Part shown: positions 27,680 to 36,973 of the stretch, in pieces | Layout: every line of letters starts with the position of its first letter | How positions within the stretch are numbered: the stretch's first letter is position 1 | Origin: Bacillota bacterium | GTDB taxonomy: Bacteria > Bacillota > UBA4882 > UBA8346 | Assembly (NCBI GenBank): GCA_023400055.1 | Contig: JAEXFN010000018.1 | Coordinates: forward strand, 62,001-126,000 | DNA: 64,000 bases | Direction of reading: 5' to 3' | Position numbers and translations under genes: made by a program | The notes under the pieces: generated by a model | The model's input: only the letters and a program-made list of their open reading frames with translations | The model's database searches: none | Told to the model about the DNA's origin: nothing

Positions 27680-29199
27680 GCGGTTCCCCCTTCCACAAAG
27701 CCGACCGCGGCGCCGACAATATTGGTCTCGGTAATCGCGGCGCCGGTATAGTGGGCAATCACGGCCCCTTCATGCATTACCAATACCGTATCGCACAGGC
27801 CGATCAGCTCCATCAAGTCGGTCGAACGGAACAGGATCGCCGTCCCGGCCGCGGCCAGCTTGCGGATCTTATAATACAGCTCGCGGCGGGACTCGACATC
27901 GACCCCCCGCGTAGGATCATCATACAACAATACGGACGGCTCGGCCAGCATGAATTTGCCCATCACCACTTTTTGCTGGTTGCCGCCGCTGAGGGTCTGG
28001 ACCGCCACATCGTAATGCGGGGCCTTGATGTTGAATTCGCCGGCGATCCGGGCGGTGGCTTCCCGCTCCCGGCGCCGGTCGATCACGCCGCAACGCGCCC
28101 GCTGCCCCAGCGTGGGCAGGGCCAGGTTCTCGCGGATCGACAACGGCATGACCAGCCCTTCGGTGCGGCGATCCACCGGGACCAGGGCCACCCCGTTCCG
28201 AATCGCCCGGCGCGGGTTGCGCAGGTTCACTTCCCGGCCGGCCAGCCGGATCCGGCCGCGGTCGATGGGGAACGCACCGTACAGTGCCAGCATCAGTTCG
28301 TGCTGGCCCTGGCCTTCCAGGCCGTAAACGCCCAAGATCTCGCCCCGTTTCAGCTCGAAGCCGACCTCCCGCAACACCCGGCCGGAGCTCAAGCCGCTCA
28401 CCGACAGCACCGGCTGGGAATCCCCGCCGCCTTGGACCGTCAGCTTCGGCGGAAAGATATCCTGCAATTCCCGGCCGACCATCATCTGAATAATCTTTGC
28501 TTCGCTGCACTCTCGGCCGGAGGTGGTCCCGACCAGCAGGCCATCTTTCAAGACCGTGATCCGGTCGGTGATATCCATGACCTCCTTGAGGCGGTGCGAG
28601 ATAAAAATAATGCCGGTGCCTTGGCGCACCAGATCGCGCATCACCTTCAGCAGCCACTGGGTATGCTCCGCCGTCAGCGCCGAGGTCGGTTCGTCGAGGA
28701 TCAGCACTTTCGGCCGGAGCGAAAGCGCCTTCAGGATCTCCACGATCTGCTGTTCCGCCAGGGGCAATTCGCCGACCCAGGCGTCCAGCTTGAGAGCGAT
28801 CTCGTATCGCTTGCAAAGTTCCGCGGTCAGCTCGCGTAAACGTTTAAATCGTAAGGATCCCAACGGCCCCCGCGGCTCGTGCCCGAGCCAGATGTTCTGG
28901 TAAACCGGCAAATACGGAATGGTCGAGAATTCCTGATGCACCGTAGCGATGCCCGACTGCGCGGCGTGACAGGGATCGCGGGGCATGAACCTGGCGCCGT
29001 TCAGTTCGATCTGGCCGGAGTCGCAGGGCACGATGCCGGAGAGGATCTTGATCAGAGTGGATTTGCCGGCTCCGTTCTCCCCCAAAAGGGCGTTAACTTC
29101 CCCTTTGCGCAAGGAGAAGTTAACGTTCTGCAATGCCGGAACACCGTTGTAGGCTTTACAGATATCGCGAGCCATCAGGATGTCCGTGGCCTCACTCAT
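27676..29199 (-). CDS. Sugar ABC ATPase with duplicated domain (RbsA/MglA-like)
   Basis: A 507-residue double ATPase. The first half has Walker A GENGAGKST, a degenerate signature (LPLAEQQIVEI) and Walker B LILDEPTSAL. The second half lacks a normal Walker A but has the signature LSGGNQQKV and YDDPTRGVD, which is the usual pattern for ribose-type sugar ATPases. It overlaps both neighbours by four bases (ATGA-type), so SBP, ATPase and permease are translationally coupled. Confidence 0.94.
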   Translation of the reverse strand: MSEATDILMARDICKAYNGVPALQNVNFSLRKGEVNALLGENGAGKSTLIKILSGIVPCDSGQIELNGARFMPRDPCHAAQSGIATVHQEFSTIPYLPVYQNIWLGHEPRGPLGSLRFKRLRELTAELCKRYEIALKLDAWVGELPLAEQQIVEILKALSLRPKVLILDEPTSALTAEHTQWLLKVMRDLVRQGTGIIFISHRLKEVMDITDRITVLKDGLLVGTTSGRECSEAKIIQMMVGRELQDIFPPKLTVQGGGDSQPVLSVSGLSSGRVLREVGFELKRGEILGVYGLEGQGQHELMLALYGAFPIDRGRIRLAGREVNLRNPRRAIRNGVALVPVDRRTEGLVMPLSIRENLALPTLGQRARCGVIDRRREREATARIAGEFNIKAPHYDVAVQTLSGGNQQKVVMGKFMLAEPSVLLYDDPTRGVDVESRRELYYKIRKLAAAGTAILFRSTDLMELIGLCDTVLVMHEGAVIAHYTGAAITETNIVGAAVGFVEGGTA

Positions 29200-30248
29200 T
29201 TGTTCTTAAACAACCTTTCCAGATCGGATTCGCCCAAATTGCACGGCAGCCACATGCTGTCGGGCATATCCGGGCGCACATATTTGTTGAGATCGTCGCC
29301 GGCGATGATTAGCGGCGCGCCGATATTCTTCTGCGGCACTTTCTGGCCGCTCAGCGCCGCCAAGGCGGTGTTCAGGGCATCGACCGAGAGCAGCGGCGGC
29401 TGGGACGGGGCGATCGAGTCGAATCCTTTGCCCTTGTTGGCCAGCCATACCTTTAGGAAGCCGTTGTTGCCTTCGCCGGTCATCGGCACCAGATCGCGGC
29501 CGGCGGCTTTGAACGCATAGACCGCGCCGAGCGTCATGGCTCCGCCTTGTGACCAGACGGCGTCGATCTTGGGCATCGACGGCAGCAGGTTGGCGACCGC
29601 CTGTTGGGCCGCTGCCTGGTCCCAGTTGGCGTTGACGTTGGCGAGGATCTTAATCTTCGGATACTTGGCGAAGATCGTTTTGGCCGGTTCCCAACGCTCG
29701 TTGTTCACCGGCGAACCCGCCAGGCCGTTCAGGACGATGATGTTGCCCTCGCCGTTGAGCTTCTTGACCAGCCAGTCGGCCATCACCCGGCCGAACTCGA
29801 CCTGATCGATATTGACAATGATCGCATTCGGGGAAGTCACGGCGTTATCGAAGGATATCACCAAAATGCCCTTCCGGTGGGCTTGGGCGATGATCGGGTT
29901 CAGCGCCGACTCGGAGTTTGCGTCCAAAAGGATGGCATTGACCTTTTTATCGATCATGTTTTGGATCTGCTGAATCTGGCTGGAGGTATTGCCGGTGGCG
30001 TCGGCGATAATGTAATCTTTTAATTTGCCGCTCGCTTTCAGCTTCTCGGCGGCCGCCTTGAATTCGGCCACCATCTGGGCGCGCCAGGAATTGCCGCTGA
30101 AGGAGTTGCTGAGCCCGATGACATACGGCCCCTTCTTGGCCGGAACCAAATAATCGGGAAGTTTCGCAGCCATAATGCCCGGCACGGTCAGAACAAACAC
30201 CAGTGCTACGATCAGAACTGTCACTGCCCAAAACCTTTTTGTGTTCAT
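29196..30248 (-). CDS. Sugar-binding protein, RbsB-like
   Basis: A 350-residue secreted binding protein of the ribose/AI-2 type. The signal peptide (WAVTVLIVALVFVLTVPGIMAA) has no lipobox cysteine. The mature part has GPYVIGLSNSFSGNSWRAQMV and IDKKVNAILLDANSESALNPII, the usual first-domain landmarks. It is the first gene of the operon SBP-ATPase-permease-lactonase-permease. The ligand is unknown; the lactonase in the operon suggests a lactone or a related sugar. Confidence 0.92.
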   Translation of the reverse strand: MNTKRFWAVTVLIVALVFVLTVPGIMAAKLPDYLVPAKKGPYVIGLSNSFSGNSWRAQMVAEFKAAAEKLKASGKLKDYIIADATGNTSSQIQQIQNMIDKKVNAILLDANSESALNPIIAQAHRKGILVISFDNAVTSPNAIIVNIDQVEFGRVMADWLVKKLNGEGNIIVLNGLAGSPVNNERWEPAKTIFAKYPKIKILANVNANWDQAAAQQAVANLLPSMPKIDAVWSQGGAMTLGAVYAFKAAGRDLVPMTGEGNNGFLKVWLANKGKGFDSIAPSQPPLLSVDALNTALAALSGQKVPQKNIGAPLIIAGDDLNKYVRPDMPDSMWLPCNLGESDLERLFKNK

Positions 30249-30912
30249 GAAACGAACTACCCCTCTCCTTGAATATAATTTTTGTTCCGTGCCTGAAAAA
30301 CAAAACCGGCGAGGAAAATTGCCTGCATTGCGCCACTTTTCTTTTTCAACCGAAACTTAGTTTGATGATACCGCATTCCGTCGCAAATCGGGATCAATTA
30401 TTTTTTTAAAGACCTCCAATTTTTTTATGATTGGAAGCTACAGTCCATAATCTCCACAAATTTACAAGAATTTTTTTGAATCAATTCCATAGTCATCCAG
30501 GACTGTATTAATTCTTTGCTTGCCGATGGTTTATCGGATTACAATTCAGCCTCCTTGTATCCCAAAATGCAGTTTACCAATATCTGTATTTTTTTATGTA
30601 TCCCAAGCAACCGTTCGCGGGTCGCTGCTTAAGTGCCAAAGAGTTTACTCCGCCGTGCTGGCTGCGGCCGCGCTGGCGGCGGAGGGTCCGTCGGCCCCGC
30701 CCGGCTGTCCGCGACTCCCGGTTTTGCTTCCGCAACTCCGGCGGAAGCCTGCGGCGGTTCCGCCGAACGGTTTATCGGTGCCGCGGATCGCTCGGCAACT
30801 CCTGCGCTCCATCGCGGCAGAGCTTCGCGAGAGGAAAACGGATCCTCCCAACGGTTTTCCATATCGTCCGAACGGCCCGGAGGTTCTTCTCTCCAATTTG
30901 CAATCATAAATA
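30249..30912. other. Spacer with AT-rich promoter zone and GC-rich island
   Basis: The first 350 bases are AT-rich and should hold the promoter of the RbsB-like operon. From about 30610 to 30890 the composition switches sharply to very GC-rich, with repeated GGCGG/CCGCC tracts. Several overlapping frames are open here on both strands, but none has a ribosome site, family features or normal composition. I do not call a gene. Confidence 0.5.
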
Positions 30913-30916
30913 CAAA

Positions 30917-30940
30917 AGCCCCGGATCGAAATCCGGGGCT
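30917..30940 (-). terminator. Rho-independent terminator after GH105 gene
   Basis: Ten-base arms AGCCCCGGAT and ATCCGGGGCT around a CGAA loop. On the minus strand the stem is followed by TTTTGTATTT. It lies about 40 bases past the GH105 stop and ends that transcript. Confidence 0.8.
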
Positions 30941-30980
30941 TCGTAATCTTCGATTGTGACAAAATGACTGCGTGCGCCGC

Positions 30981-32174
30981 TTAGCGCGCCCGCTCCATCT
31001 CCAGGCAGGCCAGGATGAAGGGTCCGACCCCTTTCAGGTCGTCGGCCACCACCGGCTCGTGGACATAGTAGTCAAACGATCCGTCGCGGTACGGCTGGCT
31101 GGCGTCATAGCGGCCCAGGCCGGCCACCTGGCAAATCCGGTTCAGATGGACCAGCCCGGCGTCATCGACCGTCACGAAACGCGCGATGATTCCGGCGAAG
31201 CCCCGCGCCGCCGCAGCGCGGCACGATTCCGGCAGGTATCCCAGGCGGGCCCCCTTGGCCAGCGCGTAGACGAACATCGCCGAAGCCGAGGCTTCCAGAT
31301 AGTTGCCCGCCCGGGCGCCCTGGTCCAGCACCTGATACCAGAGGCCGCTCTCGGGATCCTGCACCTTGACGACGGCCGCGGCGACCTCGTGCAGCAAGTC
31401 CAGGAGCTCGGGACGGTCCGGATGGTCCGCCGGGAAATGATCCAGCACGTCGACCAGGGCCATGGCGTACCAGCCCATCGCCCGGCCCCAGAAATGCGGC
31501 GAGCAGCCGGTAACGGGATCGGCCCACGCTTGGCTCCTGCTCTCGTCCCAGCCGTGGTAGAACAGGCCGGTCTTGGGGTCGCGGGTGTGTGCGGCGCTGA
31601 TCAGGAACTGCTTGGCCACATCCCCGAAAGCCTGCGGCTCGTCGAAAAGCTTGGCGTATTCGGCGTAAAAGGGCGCCTCCATATAGATGCCGTCGAGCCA
31701 CATCTGATGGGTGTAGATCTGCTTGTGCCAGAAGCCGCCTTCGGCAGTCCGGGGGTGTCCCTCCAGCTGCTGCCGGAGCAACGCCGCCGCCTGCCGGTAG
31801 CGCCGGTCGCCGGTGGCCTGGAACAGGGTTAGCAACACTTTGCCCGAATTCACCTGGTCCAGGTTGTACTCGTTCAGCCGGTAGGTCCGGATGGTGCCCT
31901 CGGCGTCGACAAACCGGTCGATATTCTCCCGGACATAGGCGAAGTAACGGGGATCGCCGCTGGCTTGCCCCACCTCGGCGATGGCCTTGAGCGCCAGGCC
32001 GAATTCGTAATTCCAGCGTTCCGCCAGCACCGGCTGACTTTTCATGACCGAGTCGGCCGTCCGTCGGGACCAATCCTGGTGGATCCCGTCGGCTGCGGCG
32101 CCGCTATCGGCTTGCAGCCCGAGGCTCAGGCCGGCGATGAAATTCATGAAAGGGAATGCCCGCATCGAAAACAA
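30981..32174 (-). CDS. GH105-type unsaturated rhamnogalacturonyl hydrolase (YteR/YesR-like)
   Basis: A cytoplasmic hydrolase of about 397 residues that would remove unsaturated galacturonyl residues from pectin fragments made by lyases. The (alpha/alpha)6 barrel landmarks are visible: WNYEFGLALKAIAEVG, YTHQMWLDGIYMEAPFYAEYA with the catalytic-region Asp, and HFWGRAMGWYAMALVDVL. There is no signal peptide. The start is TTG with AAGGAG nine bases upstream. It lies downstream of the LamG-like and Lpl-type importer genes, so it probably acts on the oligosaccharide they deliver. Confidence 0.9.
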   Translation of the reverse strand: MFSMRAFPFMNFIAGLSLGLQADSGAAADGIHQDWSRRTADSVMKSQPVLAERWNYEFGLALKAIAEVGQASGDPRYFAYVRENIDRFVDAEGTIRTYRLNEYNLDQVNSGKVLLTLFQATGDRRYRQAAALLRQQLEGHPRTAEGGFWHKQIYTHQMWLDGIYMEAPFYAEYAKLFDEPQAFGDVAKQFLISAAHTRDPKTGLFYHGWDESRSQAWADPVTGCSPHFWGRAMGWYAMALVDVLDHFPADHPDRPELLDLLHEVAAAVVKVQDPESGLWYQVLDQGARAGNYLEASASAMFVYALAKGARLGYLPESCRAAAARGFAGIIARFVTVDDAGLVHLNRICQVAGLGRYDASQPYRDGSFDYYVHEPVVADDLKGVGPFILACLEMERAR

Positions 32175-32299
32175 ACTGATTCACTCCTTGAGCGGCTCGG
32201 CTGATGGCTGTCGAGCCGTAGCGTGTTTTTTTCAAATCTTATTATAGCGCGATTTATTCCGGGACGGAACCGTTTTTATCCGGCCCGGCCGATCAGGAT

Positions 32300-32345
32300 G
32301 GTAAAAAGGCAAGGAGCGCCCTTTGACGGACGCCCCTCGCCGCGA
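32300..32345 (-). terminator. Possible terminator after LamG-like gene
   Basis: On the minus strand GGGGCG and CGCTCC can pair across a short loop (one wobble) and are followed by TTGCCTTTTT, about 30 bases past the stop of the secreted-protein gene. The stem is short, so the call is tentative. Confidence 0.4.
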
Positions 32346-32369
32346 CGGTCTTCCGGATGGCGGACCCGC

Positions 32370-33026
32370 TTATTGCGCGGCCACCCGGATATTGTCCAGA
32401 TAATGACCCTTGCCGCTGCTGCCGGGGGTGTAGGAGTCCAGCGCCCCGATGTCTTTGAGCGCGCTCATGAAGCCCACCTGTTTCAGCTTCAATTCATTGT
32501 TCAGGTAGACATCGGCCTTCTGGGCAGCCACGTCGGCCACGATCTTGAAATTGTACCAGACGCCGGCCTGATAATCGGCGAACTCGGTGTAGCTGCCGTC
32601 GCTATTTTTGTAGGCCAGTTTGGCGCCGCCCCGGGTCTCGATCTGCACCGCGGCGTTGGCTTGCTCCTTGTCCAGCAGCCGGATGACCTTGGCGGTGCTG
32701 CCCAGCACCGGCTGGGCGAAAGCGACTTCCACCACCACCACGCCGGTCTGCGGGGCGAACGTCTTGGTCACTTTGATGACCTTGTCGGCGGGATCGTTCA
32801 GATAAAGGCTGTGGTCGCTGTCGCTGGGAAAGGCGGCGATCGCTACGCTGCCGCCGGCCTCCTCGATCGCATACCCGTCCGGTTTGGCCCCGACCGCGGC
32901 GGCGTTAAAATTGTCATCCACCAGCAACCCGGCCGCGCTCGCTTGCGCCAATACCATTCCGACCATCAGACAGCCCAGCCCCAAAAGCCATCCTCCGACC
33001 CGGCGCGTTTTTTTACCGTATTCCAT
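32370..33026 (-). CDS. Secreted LamG-like carbohydrate-associated protein
   Basis: A 218-residue protein with a signal peptide (WLLGLGCLMVGMVLAQASA) and a single beta-sandwich-like domain: LLVDDNFNAAAVGAKPDGY, then YQAGVWYNFKIVADVAAQKADVYLNNEL and a final YLDNIRV. Such concanavalin-like modules usually occur attached to polysaccharide lyases or hydrolases. Here the module stands alone, without an enzymatic domain. It lies at the end of the Lpl-type importer operon, before the GH105 gene. A role in binding pectin fragments outside the membrane is inferred. Confidence 0.72.
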   Translation of the reverse strand: MEYGKKTRRVGGWLLGLGCLMVGMVLAQASAAGLLVDDNFNAAAVGAKPDGYAIEEAGGSVAIAAFPSDSDHSLYLNDPADKVIKVTKTFAPQTGVVVVEVAFAQPVLGSTAKVIRLLDKEQANAAVQIETRGGAKLAYKNSDGSYTEFADYQAGVWYNFKIVADVAAQKADVYLNNELKLKQVGFMSALKDIGALDSYTPGSSGKGHYLDNIRVAAQ

Positions 33027-33103
33027 TGATTTTCCCCTCCCTTTATGCCCGGATCCGCTGCTCCGGCGGAAGACTTCCGTCCCCGCCGAGCCCCGGATCG
33101 AGG

Positions 33104-33985
33104 TTATTCTTTTAAGGAACCGATCATTACGCCCTTCACGAAGTAGCGTTGCAAAAACGGATACAAAGCCAGAATCGGCAGGGTCGCAACGACGATTACC
33201 GCGTATTTGACGGTCTCGCTGATCATGAATTCGTCGCCGGCCGCCACATTACTTGTCATATAGGTGGTGTCATTCTGGATCAGGATCTCCCGCAAGATCA
33301 GCTGCAACGGGAAGAGTTCGCGGCGGTTGATGAAGATCATCGCGTTGAACCAGGCGTTCCAGTGGGCCACTCCGTAATAGAGGATCATCACCGCGATCGT
33401 CGGCATGGCCAGCGGGAAAATGATCTTGAAAAGGATCGTGAAATGCCCCGCCCCGTCCATCCGGGCCGACTCCTCGATGCTGTCGGGAATGGCCGAGAAA
33501 GCGGTGCGCATGATGATCAGGTTGAAGGTGCTGATCGCCGGCGGCAGGATCAGCGACAACAACGAATTATCGATATGCAGCCCCTTCACGGTGAAATAAA
33601 ACGGGATCAGACCGCCGTTGAAGAACATGGTGAAGACGATCAGGAACATCACCGGATTGCGCCACATCACATTCTTGCGCGACAGGAAATAGGCGCCGAT
33701 GGCGGTCAATAAAATATTAATGCAAACGCCCGACGTCACCACGATGATCGTATTGGTGTAGCCGGATAGAATATTCGGATTTTGAAACACCGCATGATAC
33801 GAAGCCATGGTAAAGCCCAGCGGCCGCCAGAGCGGGCCGAAATGGGCGATATAATCGGTGGGATTGCTTACCGAAGCAAAAATAACATACAACAAAGGAT
33901 AAATGGTAACGACCATTACCACGGTCATTAATAAGACATTGAACAGGTTGAAAACGCGTTCACCAGCGCTATCACGGATTGCCAT
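33104..33985 (-). CDS. Carbohydrate ABC permease, LplC/YtcP-like
   Basis: A 293-residue permease of the oligosaccharide (MalG-like) class with six predicted helices. The EAA loop is IEESARMDGAGHFTILFKIIFPLAMPTIAV, and the C-terminus LQRYFVKGVMIGSLKE is the characteristic LplC/YtcP ending. It pairs with the LplB-like permease 15 bases upstream. No ATPase gene is in the operon; these importers commonly share a genomic MsmX-type ATPase. Confidence 0.93.
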   Translation of the reverse strand: MAIRDSAGERVFNLFNVLLMTVVMVVTIYPLLYVIFASVSNPTDYIAHFGPLWRPLGFTMASYHAVFQNPNILSGYTNTIIVVTSGVCINILLTAIGAYFLSRKNVMWRNPVMFLIVFTMFFNGGLIPFYFTVKGLHIDNSLLSLILPPAISTFNLIIMRTAFSAIPDSIEESARMDGAGHFTILFKIIFPLAMPTIAVMILYYGVAHWNAWFNAMIFINRRELFPLQLILREILIQNDTTYMTSNVAAGDEFMISETVKYAVIVVATLPILALYPFLQRYFVKGVMIGSLKE

Positions 33986-34000
33986 TCTATATCCCTCCCC

Positions 34001-34963
34001 TTACCACAGACCCGAGCCCTGCACGCGTTTGCTGAGCCAGTTGGCGCTGATTAACAAGGCGAAATTAATCAACGAATTGAACAGGCCCACCGCGGCGCTG
34101 AAGCTCCAGTCGAATTCGAGCAGCCCTTTGCGGTAAACGAACGAGGAAATGACGTCGGCCGTCTGGTAGATCGTCGGGTTATAAAGCAGGATGATCTTCT
34201 CGAATCCGATGCTCATCAGGCTGCCCATCCGCAGGATCAAGAGCACGATGATGGTCGGCAAGATCCCCGGCAACGTAACGTGCCAGATCTGCCGCAACTT
34301 GCTGGCCCCGTCCATCTTGGCGGCCTCGTACAATTGCGGATCGATCCCGGCCAGCGCCGCCAGGTAAATAATCGAACCCCAGCCCACCTGTTGCCAGATG
34401 CCGGAGATTACATACAACGGTACAAAAAGCTCGGGTTTGTTGAGCATCGTCACCGGCTGCCAGCCGAAAGTCTTCAACATGACGTTGATCACCCCGGTAT
34501 CCAGGGTAAAGTCCTTGATCATGCCGCAGATGACCACCAGCGAAATGAAGTGCGGCATGTAGGTGATGGTCTGAACGGTACGGGTAAAGTATTTATTTTT
34601 TAATTCGTTGATCAGCAGCGCCAGAATGATGGGCGCCGGGAAGCCGAAAGCCAGCTCGCTGACGCTGATGACTAAGGTATTCTTTAATATCCGCCAGAAA
34701 TAATAGCTCTGAAAAAACTCCTGGAAATTGGCCAGGCCCACCCAGGGACTGCCGAAAATGCCGCGCATCGGCGAGAAATGTTTGAAAGCGATGATCGCGC
34801 CGTACATCGGAGCGTAATGAAAAATGATATAAAACGCCAGCACCGGCAGGACCATCAGATATAGCGATTTGTTGCGCTGGAAGTCGACCCGGACCCGCTG
34901 CCGGAAACCGCCGCGCTTCGGGGAGGCCGGAACCCCGGCCTTAGAAAGTTCCATGCTGCTCAT
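34001..34963 (-). CDS. Carbohydrate ABC permease, LplB-like
   Basis: A 320-residue permease. LYLMVLPVLAFYIIFHYAPMYGAIIAFKHF is the LplB/YtcQ-associated first helix and loop, and the EAA loop reads LYEAAKMDGASKLRQIWHVTLPGI. The C-terminus ends NWLSKRVQGSGLW. AAGAGGAG lies upstream of the ATG. It forms a heterodimer with the following LplC-like protein. The binding-protein gene lies 384 bases upstream across a hairpin. Confidence 0.93.
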   Translation of the reverse strand: MSSMELSKAGVPASPKRGGFRQRVRVDFQRNKSLYLMVLPVLAFYIIFHYAPMYGAIIAFKHFSPMRGIFGSPWVGLANFQEFFQSYYFWRILKNTLVISVSELAFGFPAPIILALLINELKNKYFTRTVQTITYMPHFISLVVICGMIKDFTLDTGVINVMLKTFGWQPVTMLNKPELFVPLYVISGIWQQVGWGSIIYLAALAGIDPQLYEAAKMDGASKLRQIWHVTLPGILPTIIVLLILRMGSLMSIGFEKIILLYNPTIYQTADVISSFVYRKGLLEFDWSFSAAVGLFNSLINFALLISANWLSKRVQGSGLW

Positions 34964-35159
34964 TGCGATACTCCTCTTGACGTTATTCCGTTATGTAAGT
35001 AGGTATAAGATTATCATGAAAGCCGGGGGCTACAGTTATCGGGTACGTTATTGGGTAACCGGTTTTAAAGCCTGGGATCAGCCTTGCGGATCGGAATCGG
35101 CTTGCAATAAGTTGAAACGCGACCTTATTCCGTGCTTCCTGAGTTTGATAACGCTTTCA

Positions 35160-35288
35160 CGATGTTTTTTAAAGCCATGGGATAAAATCTGTCGGAACGA
35201 AAAACTTTTTAATCAATGCCTTTTTAACGGCTATGCTTTTGTGATGCCCGGACCTTCGACCGAGGGTTTATCACAATGCTTTTAAATA
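35160..35288 (-). repeat. Interspersed structured element, copy A
   Basis: Read on the minus strand it begins AAGCATTGTGATAAACCC and ends TTTTATCCCATGGCTTTAA, matching copies at 53227-53370, 57645-57773 and 62565-62656. It fills the gap between the Lpl-type SBP and permease genes. Ends are approximate. Confidence 0.75.
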
Positions 35289-35325
35289 ATGGACCCGCAT
35301 AACCCCGAGAGGCGCGGGTCCATTA
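35287..35325 (-). terminator. Hairpin between SBP and LplB genes
   Basis: Perfect 12-base arms TAATGGACCCGC and GCGGGTCCATTA, 22 bases past the SBP stop, followed on the minus strand by TTTAAAAGC. It probably acts as a partial terminator so the binding protein is made in excess over the permeases. Confidence 0.65.
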
Positions 35326-35347
35326 CTGATTCGGTGCGGACTAACGT

Positions 35348-36943
35348 TTAGCGTTTAAGATAACGAGCGTAAGCGGTCTGGTAAATCTGGATGGCCCGCT
35401 CGATGCCGAGTTTCTTCAGCTGGGCTACGTAACCGTCGTACCCGGTGGATACCGACTCCACGCCCATGATAAATTTCATGGTCATCTCGTCGTTATAGGT
35501 GTTGACATCGTTCATGATCTTGGACAGTTCCTCGCTCTCTTTCGGAGTCGGGGTAACCGGCGGCATCATGTATTTGAGGAAGCCGGTCTTGCTCCAGTTG
35601 ACCATGGCCGCTTTCTGTTCGGGCCGTTCATAATATTGTTCCAGGTACCGTTTGTCTTGAACGAATGGACCATTGGTATGGCCGCGCATGTATTTGGACA
35701 TGACGGTGGTATTGGGCAGCCCTTCGGGATTCTTCATAATGAGCGGCGTATAGGTCGGATAATTATTGACCATCTTGTAGGAGACGCCCTCCATGCCGAA
35801 GTTATAGAAGAGGTTGCCTTGTGGGCTGTAGGCGTAATCCAGCAGTCTGGCGGCGGCCTCGACGTTCTTACATTTGGTGGAGATGGCCGCGCTGCCGTTG
35901 TTCTTCGGGCCGGTCGGCGGGGTCAGGAACGAGAACCGCGGCAACTGGCCACGTTTCGGCGTCGGGAACGGCACGCCGACCAAACTGAAGGACTTCGGAT
36001 CCTTGCCGGCCATGGCGTCCATATAACGGCCGATGCCGCTGCCGCCGGAACCGTAGGCGACGCCGCTCTTGCCGGTCATAATGTTGGCATCGACTACCTT
36101 GCGGGTGTTGGTGCCGAAGTTCTTGTCGATCAGGCCTTCGTTGTACCACTTATTCATCAAGGCGAGATACGCTTTCCGCTGTGGGTCGAGCAGGCCGTAT
36201 TTGACCTTGCCGCGGTCGATGTAGAAGTCGTGATAGCTGTCGGCGCCGCCTTCAAACGTTTGATTGACATAGGTCGCGGCCACCGAACCGTTCAGGCCGG
36301 TTCCCATCGCTTCGCAAGTGAACGGGGGATTGGCGCCTTTCTTCTCTTTGAACGCTTTCAAGACGGTGTACCAGTCGTCTAAAGTCTCCGGGACCTTCAA
36401 GCCCAGCTCATCCAGCCAGTCTTTGCGGACCATCGGCCCGGAGGTCGCGATCAACGACTGATCGCCACGGATGAACGGGAAGACATAGTAGCTGCCTTCG
36501 TCGGTCTTCACCATCTTGTTGTAGATGGGGTGCTTTTTCAGATAATTTTTCAGGTTGGGGGCCCATTTGTCGATAATCGGATTCAATTTCAGGATGTAGC
36601 CGTTTTCTAAGGCACTGTTGGGGCCGCCCGGAATGTCGAACCAGTTATATTCGATGATATCCGGCAGATCTCCCGAAGCCAGCATCAGGTTGAATGCCTC
36701 TCTGGCCTGACCCACCGCGGGATGAAGGAATTTAATCTTCACACCGGTTCTTTTCTGCAACTCTTTGGCAAACTCCGTGTCGCCGAAGTTCTTGGCGATC
36801 AACGCCACGTTGGCATGGAGATCCATCCACCAAGTCAGGGTCACGTCTGTGTTCAGCGGATAAATCGCTTTGGCAAACAAAACCGAGCCGGTCAGGAACA
36901 CCAGCAGGCTTACGAGCACGATACTGCGTAGCTTTTTGCTCAC
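35348..36943 (-). CDS. Oligosaccharide-binding protein, LplA/YtcQ-like
   Basis: A 531-residue secreted binding protein of the large (about 500-residue) family that serves Lpl-type importers. The signal peptide is LRSIVLVSLLVFLTGSVLFAKA and contains no cysteine, which is unusual because monoderm Bacillota homologues are lipoproteins. Mature landmarks are VTLTWWMDLHANVALIAKNFGDTEFAKELQKRTGV and ASGDLPDIIEYNWF. The start is GTG behind GGGAGGG. Given the flanking GH105 and GH28 genes, the ligand is probably a pectin-derived oligosaccharide. Confidence 0.92.
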   Translation of the reverse strand: MSKKLRSIVLVSLLVFLTGSVLFAKAIYPLNTDVTLTWWMDLHANVALIAKNFGDTEFAKELQKRTGVKIKFLHPAVGQAREAFNLMLASGDLPDIIEYNWFDIPGGPNSALENGYILKLNPIIDKWAPNLKNYLKKHPIYNKMVKTDEGSYYVFPFIRGDQSLIATSGPMVRKDWLDELGLKVPETLDDWYTVLKAFKEKKGANPPFTCEAMGTGLNGSVAATYVNQTFEGGADSYHDFYIDRGKVKYGLLDPQRKAYLALMNKWYNEGLIDKNFGTNTRKVVDANIMTGKSGVAYGSGGSGIGRYMDAMAGKDPKSFSLVGVPFPTPKRGQLPRFSFLTPPTGPKNNGSAAISTKCKNVEAAARLLDYAYSPQGNLFYNFGMEGVSYKMVNNYPTYTPLIMKNPEGLPNTTVMSKYMRGHTNGPFVQDKRYLEQYYERPEQKAAMVNWSKTGFLKYMMPPVTPTPKESEELSKIMNDVNTYNDEMTMKFIMGVESVSTGYDGYVAQLKKLGIERAIQIYQTAYARYLKR

Positions 36944-36973
36944 CTACAACACCCTCCCATATTTTTTTGAATT

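Noticed and set aside
30520..30962. Several overlapping frames in the GC-rich island
   Set aside because: They are open on both strands because of GC bias, with low-complexity Arg/Ala/Pro content and no start signals.
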